From positions 1 through 26,070 of the forward strand of contig UQIG01000029.1 of the NCBI GenBank assembly GCA_900541135.1: a DNA stretch of 26,070 nucleotides. Reading direction: 5' to 3'. A program made the position numbers and the translations under genes. This document shows positions 7,715 to 14,669 of this stretch, in pieces (within the stretch, counting starts at the first letter, position 1; each line of letters begins with the position of its first letter). The notes under the pieces are model-generated. The model did not search any database, had not been told where the DNA came from, and worked only from the letters and a program-made list of their open reading frames with translations. Origin of the DNA: an uncultured Collinsella sp. (GTDB lineage Bacteria > Actinomycetota > Coriobacteriia > Coriobacteriales > Coriobacteriaceae).

Positions 7715-7753
7715 ATGAGGGCCGTCGAGCGCAACCGACGGCCCTCATTTTTT
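7715..7753 (+). terminator. Intrinsic terminator / attenuator inside the cstA leader
   Basis: A perfect 13-bp stem (ATGAGGGCCGTCG, 7715-7727, with 7736-7748) and 8-base loop, followed by TTTTTT. It lies between a promoter and the cstA ribosome binding site, so it must be read through for cstA expression. Confidence 0.85.
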
Positions 7754-7788
7754 ATGTCTAGGAAGTTCTTTTTAGAGGAGGAAATGTA

Positions 7789-9678
7789 ATGAACGGAGTT
7801 TTGCTCATGGTTGTGGCCGCGGCGGTGCTCGCCTGCGGCTATCTGGGCTACGGCCGCTGGCTGGCCAACAAGTGGGGCGTTGACAAAGAGGCCCTCACGC
7901 CGGCCAAGCGCATGAAGGACGGCAACAGCTTCTCGCCCGTCTCCGCCTTCACCGCGTTTTCGCACCAGTTCAGCTCGATCTGCGGTGCTGGCCCTGTCAC
8001 GGGTACGATCGTCGCCATGGCCTTTGGCTGGCTGCCCGTCGTGCTCTGGGTCCTCGTCGGCGGCATCTTCTTTGGCGCCGTCCACGACTTTGGTGCCCTG
8101 TACGCTTCGATGAAGAACAACGGCAAGTCACTCGCTCAGCTCATCGAGAAGTATATCGGCAAGACCGGCCGTCGCCTGTTCCTGCTGTTCTGCTGGCTGT
8201 TCTGCATCATCGTCATCGCCGCCTTTACCGACATGGTCTGCAAGACGTTCATGTTCACCCCGGCCGTTGACGCTTCTGGTGCTGCTACCGGTGCCATCGA
8301 CTTCACCAAGTCCTATGCCGCCGGCTGCGCTGGTACCATCTCCATCCTGTTCACCTTCGTCGCTATCGCCTTTGGTTGGGCCCAGAAGAAGTTCAACCTT
8401 ACCGGTGCTGCCGAGTTCGTCACCGGCGTGGTCCTCATGGTCCTCATGTTCGCCGTCGGTATGCAGTTCCCGGTCTACCTGGATAAGTTCCAGTGGTTCG
8501 CCGTCGTCATGGTCTACCTGGTCTTCGCTGGCGCTATGCCCATCCAGATGCTCAAGACCCCGCGTGACTACCTCACTTCCATCATGATGATCGTCATGAT
8601 CGTCTGCGCTGTCCTCGGCATCGTCGTCCTGGGCGTCAACGGTCAGGCCACTATCACCGCTCCGGTCTTCACCGGCTTCTCCACTGCCTCCGGCATGATG
8701 TTCCCGGTCCTGTTCGTCTCCGTTGCCTGCGGCGCTCTCTCCGGTTTCCACAGCCTCGTTTCTTCCGGCACCTCTTCCAAGCAGGTCGAGAAGGAGCAGG
8801 ACGCCGTCAAGGTCGGTTACGGCGCAATGATCGTCGAGTCCTTCGTCGGCATCCTTGCCATCATCGTTGCCGGCATCATGTTCTCCGATATGAACACCGC
8901 CGGTACCGGCGCCCTCAACGCCGGTGTCGCTTCCACCCCGTTCCAGATCTTCGCCGCTGGCATCTCCCGCGGTATGCAGGCCTTCGGTGTTGACGGCACG
9001 CTCGCTACCGTCTTCATGACCATGAACGTCTCCGCTCTGGCCCTGACCTCGCTCGACGCCGTCGCCCGCATCGCCCGCACCTCGTTCTCCGAGTTCTTTG
9101 CCCAGACCAACGACGCCCTGGCCATCGAGTCCAAGGCCGGCTACATGAAGGTCCTCGGCAACCCCTGGTTCGCCACGGTCGTCACCCTGCTTCCCGGTCT
9201 CGCCCTCGCTTTTGGTGGCTATGCCAACATCTGGCCGCTCTTTGGTGCTTCCAACCAGCTGCTCGGCGGCATGACCATGATCACCCTCGCCGTGTTCTGC
9301 AAGTGCACCGGCCGCAAGGGCTGGATGCTCTACGTGCCCGTCGCCTTCCTGCTCTGCTGCACCTTCACCTCGCTGGTCCAGAGCGCCATGGGCTGCATGA
9401 CCGCCGTCCAGGCCTACGGTTTCTTCGGTACCATCCCGGCTACCGCCACCACGGCCGCCGTTTCCGTCGCCGCCACCAAGGGTCTGCAGCTTGTCTTCGC
9501 TGTCCTGCTGATGGTCCTGGGCCTCATCGTCGCCGTCAACTGCCTCAAGGAGTTCTTCGGCAAGGAGGCTGGCTCCATGCCTGATGAGGAGCCCGAGTGG
9601 TCCGAGATGGGCAAGGCCGAGTATGGCCGCGCTGCTGCTGCCGAGGCTCCTGTCGACGCCGAGGCCGCCAAGGCTTAG
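7789..9678 (+). CDS. cstA: CstA family peptide/pyruvate transporter
   Basis: A polytopic membrane protein of the carbon starvation protein family; characterised members take up peptides or pyruvate. Its 629 residues are mostly hydrophobic helices. The conserved N-terminal region KRMKDGNSFSPV is followed by FSHQFSSICGAGPVTG (Cys65, Gly66) and GAVHDFGALYASM, then SGTSSKQ and the late FGASNQLLGGM. It is shorter than E. coli CstA (~700) and ends in an Ala/Glu-rich cytoplasmic tail. AGGAGG lies seven bases before the ATG. Codon choice is strongly biased (mostly ATC, CTC/CTG, AAG, GTC), as in highly expressed genes. Transcribed alone, from a leader with a candidate attenuator, and closed by its own terminator. 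Substrate (peptide, amino acid or pyruvate) is not decidable here. Confidence 0.93.
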   Translation: MNGVLLMVVAAAVLACGYLGYGRWLANKWGVDKEALTPAKRMKDGNSFSPVSAFTAFSHQFSSICGAGPVTGTIVAMAFGWLPVVLWVLVGGIFFGAVHDFGALYASMKNNGKSLAQLIEKYIGKTGRRLFLLFCWLFCIIVIAAFTDMVCKTFMFTPAVDASGAATGAIDFTKSYAAGCAGTISILFTFVAIAFGWAQKKFNLTGAAEFVTGVVLMVLMFAVGMQFPVYLDKFQWFAVVMVYLVFAGAMPIQMLKTPRDYLTSIMMIVMIVCAVLGIVVLGVNGQATITAPVFTGFSTASGMMFPVLFVSVACGALSGFHSLVSSGTSSKQVEKEQDAVKVGYGAMIVESFVGILAIIVAGIMFSDMNTAGTGALNAGVASTPFQIFAAGISRGMQAFGVDGTLATVFMTMNVSALALTSLDAVARIARTSFSEFFAQTNDALAIESKAGYMKVLGNPWFATVVTLLPGLALAFGGYANIWPLFGASNQLLGGMTMITLAVFCKCTGRKGWMLYVPVAFLLCCTFTSLVQSAMGCMTAVQAYGFFGTIPATATTAAVSVAATKGLQLVFAVLLMVLGLIVAVNCLKEFFGKEAGSMPDEEPEWSEMGKAEYGRAAAAEAPVDAEAAKA

Positions 9679-9717
9679 TCGACCTGACGAGTTGAACGTC
9701 ACATCTATATGACTCGG

Positions 9718-9756
9718 AAAGACCGGGTCCGCGACTTCGCGGGCTCGGTCTTTTTT
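9718..9756 (+). terminator. Intrinsic terminator of cstA
   Basis: GACCGGGTCCGCGA (9721-9734) pairs with TCGCGGGCTCGGTC (9737-9750), including two G-U pairs, and runs into TTTTTT. It lies 40 bases after the cstA stop codon. Confidence 0.85.
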
Positions 9757-9797
9757 CATGCAAAAGCGGGTGACGCTCGAGTGTTCTCGCAGATGTT

Positions 9798-9827
9798 TTG
9801 CGTGGATAAGGGCGCGCGTTGTACCAT
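9798..9827 (+). promoter_or_regulatory. Possible promoter of the JetD-like gene
   Basis: TTGCGT (9798-9803), an 18-base spacer and TACCAT (9822-9827) lie between the cstA terminator and the next gene. The layout resembles the acpS promoter. The matches are weak. Confidence 0.3.
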
Positions 9828-9861
9828 ATAGACGTATATGTGTGCATATGAAAGGGGCCCC

Positions 9862-12033
9862 GTGGCCAAGACGGTATATTCCGATAACCAACAAAATGTC
9901 GATGCTCTGGCTGAGCGCCTGAGCAGCCAGACGTCGCTTTCTGCTGAGCGTGCCAAGCTGGTTGCCTACGACCTGCTTTGCCGCAAGGCGCTCAAGATTA
10001 AGTCGAGTGCGCTGGCGCAGATTTTCCGCTCCGTCGATAAGGAGTGCGACACCAAGGCGATGCGCGATGAGCTTATCGCGGCAAAGATCGTGACCAAGAT
10101 CGAGGGTAGCGGCATTAACGGGCGCCCGGCGTTCTATACCATCAATGCCGAGATTAACGATGCCCAGGAGCGGCCCGTCGAGGTTGCCGAAGAGGCCGTC
10201 GAGGACGTTGTCGAGGCGCCCGCTTCGGTGGAAACGGCTCCGCGCGAGCATGTCGATACCGACGAGCTGCTTGACGAGAGCGTCGTTCGCGCCTTTACGG
10301 CCAAGGCCGGCCGCGGCGGTTTTGGCGGGAGTGGCAAGCGCGATGCGCAGCGCCGCGCCCAGCAGGAGCGCTTCCGTCGCGCCGTTGCTCAAAAGGGCGA
10401 GACGGATGCTGAGGCTGTTGAGACCGAGGTTGCTGCCGAGTCGCAGAAGCCCGCGAGGGAGCAAAAGCCCGTGGAGGCCCAAGAGCCCAAGCGTCGTCGC
10501 GGTGCTCACTTTAAGACTGCACAGCAGGATGCCGCGCGTGAGGTTGAAGAGTCTTCTGAGGTTGCAGACGATGTTGAGGAGTCTGCCAAGAAGGCTCCGG
10601 GTTCGTGTCGTCCTGGTCGCGGTTTTGCGGGACGTGCATATCCCGTAAAGCGTCAGGAGAAGGGCGAGTCGGTTTCGACCACCCAGGACGAGAAGACCGT
10701 TGAGCCGGCGGCTCGCGAGCAGAAGCCTGTTGAGCCGCAGCTTGAGGTTGATGCCGAGGCCAAGGGCCAGCAGCCTACTGATGAGCAGGCGGAGCAGGGC
10801 GCGTCGAGCAAGCCTCGCCGCCGTCGCCATCGTGGGGGCCGCAGTTCCCATGCCGAGACTGCAACCGAGAAGACCACGCCGCAGAACGAGGATGCGAAGG
10901 CCGAGGTTTCTTCGGGGCAGCCTAAGCGCCAGCCGGCGAAGGAGAGCAAGTCCGTTCGTCCGCAGAAGCAGGCGTCCTTGCCGAAGCACGAGCGCAATTC
11001 CCAGGGCGATTCTAAGCGCAAGTCTCAGAAGAAGCCGGAGTCTGCCGCAGCAGATACTGCTGCCCAGCAGCCCAAGTCGTCCGTCCACGGCGAGGTCTCG
11101 GCGTTTGCCCTTGCCCGCGTTTTAGGCAGGCAGCTGCTCAAGGTTGTCCCTACGCCTACGGCGCTCTCTAAGATCAAGGAGCAGCAGACACAGATCGTAA
11201 AGGTCGAGGGCAAGGACGGCAAAAAGGCTCCGCAGCGCACTCAGCACAACGAGATGTCCAACCGCAAGATTGCCGAGGAAATCGCAATCATCCAGGCTTG
11301 GATCGAGCAGAACCGAGGTGCCGATACGCCGGTTGCCTCGCGCCGCCAGCGTGCCTACCAGATCTTTAACGACGAGAAGGCTTTTGACGGCAAGCACGGT
11401 GAGCGCCTGATCAGACGTATGACCGAAAAGGGCATCAGCATGCAGGCGATCAAGGTCGCCCCCAATCGCCCCGTGCACTTTACGGGCTTCTTTACGCTGG
11501 GCGCCGACAAGCCGTTCATTATGGTCGAGAACCTGGACACCTACGACGAGATCGTCAAGCTGCTGCGTGGCCGCAAGCACGCCAAGCTCTTTGGCATCAA
11601 GGTGGGCGGCGTGATTTTTGGCGGCGGATGCAAGGCGAGCGTCTCGCATGCCTTGGACGATTATCTGGCCGAGATTGGCTATCGCTTTAACTACGTCTAC
11701 TACGTAGGCGATATCGATCGCGAGGGCGCGCGCATCGTCGAACAGGCTCGCAATGCCAATGTGGTTGAGATTCGCCTGCATGCCGGCATGTACCGCGCCA
11801 TGCTCGCCGAGCATAAGCGTCGCGTGAAGGCCGGCGGCGAGTGCGAGCCCGCGGCTGCCAACCAGGGCGTGCCGCAGAACCTGGCAGCGACGATCAAGGA
11901 TCTGCCCATGGTTACGCGCGTGCAGTTCCGCAACGTGCTACGTGAAGGCGGGCGCATTCCGCAGGAGATCCTGATGACCGCAGACTATCGGGATGGCGAC
12001 TCGGGAAGCTTCGACCGCATGCTCAACAACTAG
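9862..12033 (+). CDS. Stand-alone JetD-like Toprim protein with winged-helix-like N-terminus and disordered middle
   Basis: GTG 9862 is preferred (AAAGGGG at 9851-9857) over an in-frame ATG at 9838 that lacks a ribosome binding site; this gives 723 residues. Residues 1 to ~95 are compact and helical and end in a KIVTKIEGSG...GRPAFYTI wing, as in winged-helix DNA-binding domains. About 100-400 is low-complexity Ala/Glu/Lys/Gln/Arg with recurring EQKPVE and basic clusters (PKRRRG, PRRRRHRGG). About 425-723 resembles the C-terminal domain of Wadjet JetD: RAYQIFNDEKAFDG corresponds to its RS..IFGDEK motif, then the Toprim acid Glu556 (VENLDTY), GGGCKAS, and the metal-binding Asp617/Asp619 in GDIDREG. 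JetD is the nuclease subunit of the anti-plasmid Wadjet complex; no JetA, B or C is present here. Function unknown; nucleic-acid binding and possible DNA cleavage are inferred. Confidence 0.75.
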   Translation: MAKTVYSDNQQNVDALAERLSSQTSLSAERAKLVAYDLLCRKALKIKSSALAQIFRSVDKECDTKAMRDELIAAKIVTKIEGSGINGRPAFYTINAEINDAQERPVEVAEEAVEDVVEAPASVETAPREHVDTDELLDESVVRAFTAKAGRGGFGGSGKRDAQRRAQQERFRRAVAQKGETDAEAVETEVAAESQKPAREQKPVEAQEPKRRRGAHFKTAQQDAAREVEESSEVADDVEESAKKAPGSCRPGRGFAGRAYPVKRQEKGESVSTTQDEKTVEPAAREQKPVEPQLEVDAEAKGQQPTDEQAEQGASSKPRRRRHRGGRSSHAETATEKTTPQNEDAKAEVSSGQPKRQPAKESKSVRPQKQASLPKHERNSQGDSKRKSQKKPESAAADTAAQQPKSSVHGEVSAFALARVLGRQLLKVVPTPTALSKIKEQQTQIVKVEGKDGKKAPQRTQHNEMSNRKIAEEIAIIQAWIEQNRGADTPVASRRQRAYQIFNDEKAFDGKHGERLIRRMTEKGISMQAIKVAPNRPVHFTGFFTLGADKPFIMVENLDTYDEIVKLLRGRKHAKLFGIKVGGVIFGGGCKASVSHALDDYLAEIGYRFNYVYYVGDIDREGARIVEQARNANVVEIRLHAGMYRAMLAEHKRRVKAGGECEPAAANQGVPQNLAATIKDLPMVTRVQFRNVLREGGRIPQEILMTADYRDGDSGSFDRMLNN

Positions 12034-12040
12034 GGCGTTC

Positions 12041-12177
12041 GGCCCCGGGAGAGTGGGGACACCGGCTTAGGTTTCCTGCTCTACAGTCCTGCTCACGACG
12101 GAGGCCACATTAAGTGGCCTCCTGTTCGTGCGGAACTCGCGATAAACCTAAGCCGGTGTCCCCACTCTCCCGGGGCC
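12041..12177 (+). repeat. Long hairpin repeat, copy C
   Basis: A perfect 34-bp inverted repeat (12041-12074 with 12144-12177) encloses a 69-nt core (12075-12143) whose ends match copies A and B. The inner hairpin is GAGGCCAC-ATTAA-GTGGCCTC. It starts seven bases after the stop codon of the JetD-like gene, as copy A does after tsaD. The arms resemble those of copy A only loosely near their outer ends (CCCCGG) and in the GGTTT next to the core. From 12178 to 12370 there is no protein gene: only a decayed hairpin (about 12242-12272), a tRNA-like fragment and the tRNA-Gln terminator. Confidence 0.9.
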
Positions 12178-12293
12178 TGTGGTTACTTGGTTGTTGCATG
12201 CGGCTCGCTTTTCGGAACAGGGCTGATAATTCTAGATGCAAGGCGCTCTTGGTCGTTATGGGCCTGGGGCGTCTGTCTTATATAGGTAGATTC

Positions 12294-12320
12294 CTTGCGG
12301 GTTCGAATCCCTCCGCTTGT
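12294..12320 (+). pseudogene. tRNA T-arm-like fragment
   Basis: GGGTTCGAATCCCTCCG at 12299-12315 is identical to the T-arm of tRNA-Gln but on the opposite strand. The T-stem has a mismatch, no genomic CCA is in register, and no cloverleaf 5' half is visible upstream. It may be the remnant of another tRNA gene or a copied fragment. Confidence 0.3.
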
Positions 12321-12324
12321 CCAC

Positions 12325-12361
12325 AAGAAAGCGCCCAGGGCCGTTATGGGCTCAGGGCGCT
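12325..12361 (-). terminator. Terminator of tRNA-Gln
   Basis: AGCGCCC (12330-12336) pairs with GGGCGCT (12355-12361), extended inward by five more pairs after an A-A mismatch, with a GTTATG loop. On the minus strand it is followed by TTTCTT. A related, more degenerate hairpin with the same CGTTATGGGC loop lies at about 12242-12272. Confidence 0.7.
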
Positions 12362-12370
12362 CAATTTTAA

Positions 12371-12445
12371 TGGCTGGGACGGAGGGATTCGAACCCCCAA
12401 CAGCCGGCACCAAAAACCGGAGTTCTACCGTTGAACTACGTCCCA
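12371..12445 (-). tRNA. tRNA-Gln (anticodon UUG)
   Basis: A complete 75-base cloverleaf read on the minus strand. The acceptor stem is TGGGACG/CGTCCCA with U1-A72, typical of tRNA-Gln. The D-stem is GTTC/GAAC. The anticodon stem CCGGT/GCCGG closes a TTTTGGT loop with anticodon TTG. The T-stem is GGGGG/CCCTC with loop TTCGAAT. Discriminator G and CCA are encoded. Confidence 0.95.
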
Positions 12446-12483
12446 ATGTGTGGTGTTGCCCAAAAACAACTCGTTTAGTTTAC

Positions 12484-13389
12484 CTAATCTGCGAGGGCAT
12501 CGCAAACGCCGTCGAGCAGGCGTACGGCGAGTGTCTGCGCGTCGCTGGCCGTGAAGGTGCCGTTGTAGCGCGTCATGCCCGTGAGCTCAATGCGAATGCG
12601 TGCCGGCTTCTGCTGCGCGGCGACATTGGCAGTGCGGATGCGCTGGGCCAGGTTGTGGCACTCGGCGAGGGCGATCGTGGCGCGCGGTGCGGCGTCGGCG
12701 GGCAGCTCATCGCTTGCGATCTCGAGCACCAGGTCAACGTCGGTTGGGACCTCGGAGTCGCAGAGCATCATGCCGCTGTTGTCGGTCGTTGCCGTGGCTA
12801 TATTCCACATGCGCGACGCAACGCTGCGTGCGATGGGGTCCTCGCCGATAACGGCAATCTGGAAGCGCTCGAGCACGTTGGCGGCGCGAGCAAAACCGAT
12901 ACGGGACTCGGCTTCGGTGACCGAGGGCTTGCCCTCCCACACATGGTGCAGGCGGTTGATGTAGGCGTAGGTGTCCTGGAAGGCCATGCCGTCGGCAAAC
13001 AGGCCGACATTTTCCTGGAACTGCTGCAGGGCGGCCTCGGTATGCGGACCAAAGTAGCCGTCGTCTTCGCCACAGGCAAAGCCCAAAACGTTGAGAGCGC
13101 GCTGCAGGGCCTGCACATCGGCGCCATGGAAATTGGGCATGCGCAGATAGAGAGTGCGGTCGCCCAGCTTATACGAAGCGTCTACAAGGGCGCTCCAGCA
13201 GGGGATATCGACGGCATGACCGGCAGCAAGGCCGCTGTCGAGCCTGAAGGTGCTGACGGCCTGCTCAGTGGTGGCTCCAAAGTACTTGTCGGTGACTTCG
13301 GCGGCATCAATCGTGTAGCCGAGCTGCAGGAGACGAGACTGCACGTCCTCGACGGCTGCTCCTTGCATGCCCGTTGTAATAGGTTCCAT
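12484..13389 (-). CDS. Protein with two peptidoglycan-binding-like repeats and an unrecognised C-terminal domain
   Basis: Two PG_binding_1-type helical repeats lie at about residues 6-65 (VEDVQSRLLQLGY, KYFGATTEQAVSTF) and 88-145 (VQALQRALNVLGF, GYFGPHTEAALQQF). The remaining ~150 residues (AVIGEDPIARSVA, VDLVLEIASDELP, ARIRIELTG, LAVRLLDGVCDAL) I do not recognise; they sit where an Amidase_3 domain follows such repeats in actinobacterial CwlM-like proteins, but I do not see its zinc ligands. There is no signal peptide or membrane segment, so the protein is probably cytoplasmic. GAAAGGGG precedes the ATG. A structural or regulatory role in envelope growth is a guess. Confidence 0.7.
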   Translation of the reverse strand: MEPITTGMQGAAVEDVQSRLLQLGYTIDAAEVTDKYFGATTEQAVSTFRLDSGLAAGHAVDIPCWSALVDASYKLGDRTLYLRMPNFHGADVQALQRALNVLGFACGEDDGYFGPHTEAALQQFQENVGLFADGMAFQDTYAYINRLHHVWEGKPSVTEAESRIGFARAANVLERFQIAVIGEDPIARSVASRMWNIATATTDNSGMMLCDSEVPTDVDLVLEIASDELPADAAPRATIALAECHNLAQRIRTANVAAQQKPARIRIELTGMTRYNGTFTASDAQTLAVRLLDGVCDALAD

Positions 13390-13527
13390 GAACGAACCCC
13401 TTTCGGCGTACCATTCGTACTATTTGAGCGTCTGTCGGATAGACAACGCAAAGGGATGCATAAACATGCACTCAACAGTGTAGCAAGTTGTGCCTAAATA
13501 CGCTGCTGACAGGTTTTATAACCCCCG

Positions 13528-14553
13528 TTAGTTAAGACGCTCCACAAAGAAATCTGCCATGGAGAGGAACAGCTCGCGTGCGTGCGGATCAAGCTCAACG
13601 TTCTCGATGGCCGCTTTGGCCTTAGCGGTCAGGTCGAGCGCGTAAGTGTGGGCGTAATCGATGGAGTCGGTCTCCTGGAAGATCTCCACGGCGCGTGCGA
13701 GCTGCGCGGGATCATCGGTGCCCGAGGAAAGAATCGCCTCGACCTCGTCGTGGTGGCGCTCATCAGAGAGGGCGTGTACGGCGACAAGCGTGCGCTTGCC
13801 CTCGGTGATGTCGGTGCGGAAGTCCTTGTTGGCGGCTTCCTTAGTGCCGACAAGGTTGAGCAGGTCGTCCTGAATCTGAAAGGCAAGGCCTGTGTGCAGG
13901 CCAAAGGCGCGCAGCGCTTCGATTTGCTCATCGCTGCCGCCGCCGATAATGGCTCCGGCGGCAAGCGGCGTGGCTCCGCTGTAAAACGCGGTCTTGTGCG
14001 TCGCCATGTCCAGGTAGTCATCAACCGAGATATCAAAGCGCCCGTCGCGGACCCAACCCAGGTCGAGTGCTTGACCCTCGATGGTGCGGACGATCATCTC
14101 GGTAAGCTCGTGGAGCACGCGCAGCTTCACGTCGGACTCCAACGTAGGGTCGTCGAGAACCGTCTTGGTGACCATGGTGAGCGCCAGGTCGCCACAATTG
14201 ATGGCAAGGCCCGTGCCCTCGGTAAGGTGCATACAGGGCTTGCCTCGACGAAGCTGTCCGTTGTCGGCGATGTCGTCGTGGATCAGCGCGCCCGACTGGA
14301 AATGCTCGATGGCTGCCGCGGCGCTGCGGGCACTCTCGAAGCTACCGCCCACTGCGGTTGCGGCGAGCATGCAGATAAGCGGGCGGTGGCGCTTGCCGGC
14401 GTTGGCCGTAAAAGCCGAGAGCGGCGCATACAGGTAGCGCTCGATATCGGCAGAGGTCGCCTGTCCGTCAAAGAACGTGGCCAGATAGTCGTTAATCTGG
14501 TCAAAGTGCTGGGCTAAAAAGCTGGTAAACGGACTGGACACGGGTTCTCGCAT
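13528..14553 (-). CDS. Trans-isoprenyl diphosphate synthase (polyprenyl synthetase family)
   Basis: Condenses isopentenyl diphosphate onto allylic diphosphates to build the chains of quinones, carotenoids or lipid carriers. The first Asp-rich motif is HDDIADNGQLRRGKP (Asp93, Asp94, Asp97). The second is QIQDDLLNLVG (Asp229, Asp230), where the fifth position, usually Asp, is Asn233. An N-terminal GKRHRPL (the IPP-binding GxKxxRP region) and KTAFYSGATPLAAG are also present. At 341 residues it is of usual length. Chain length cannot be fixed from sequence alone. No terminator is visible between it and the downstream peptidoglycan-binding gene, so the two may be cotranscribed. Confidence 0.88.
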   Translation of the reverse strand: MREPVSSPFTSFLAQHFDQINDYLATFFDGQATSADIERYLYAPLSAFTANAGKRHRPLICMLAATAVGGSFESARSAAAAIEHFQSGALIHDDIADNGQLRRGKPCMHLTEGTGLAINCGDLALTMVTKTVLDDPTLESDVKLRVLHELTEMIVRTIEGQALDLGWVRDGRFDISVDDYLDMATHKTAFYSGATPLAAGAIIGGGSDEQIEALRAFGLHTGLAFQIQDDLLNLVGTKEAANKDFRTDITEGKRTLVAVHALSDERHHDEVEAILSSGTDDPAQLARAVEIFQETDSIDYAHTYALDLTAKAKAAIENVELDPHARELFLSMADFFVERLN

Positions 14554-14576
14554 TCTTTCTTAGGTTGCATCGTTGC

Positions 14577-14605
14577 ATTATGCAGACAACATATTGCCAC
14601 ATTAA
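14577..14605 (-). promoter_or_regulatory. Possible promoter of the prenyl synthase gene
   Basis: On the minus strand, TTAATG and CATAAT are separated by 17 bases, the -10 box lying 24 bases before the start codon. The -10 is good and the -35 weak. Confidence 0.35.
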
Positions 14606-14669
14606 GGCGTCGAGCGCGGCGGTTGAAGACGATTGAGTCTTGCGGCTGCAAACGCGGCAAGGGACTCGG

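Noticed and set aside
7554..7788. T-box riboswitch in the cstA leader
   Set aside because: The conserved T-box sequence (AGGGTGGNACCGCG-like) is absent; a leader peptide with a terminator explains the layout better.
8128..11088. 986-codon open frame on the minus strand opposite cstA and the JetD-like gene
   Set aside because: Its translation is low-complexity Leu/Arg/Gly then Asp/Gly/His-rich, it spans two well-supported plus-strand genes and their terminator, and it has no recognisable domain. It is a by-product of biased codon use on the other strand.
12295..13497. 400-codon plus-strand open frame across tRNA-Gln and the peptidoglycan-binding gene
   Set aside because: It runs antisense through a complete tRNA and a gene with two recognisable repeats.
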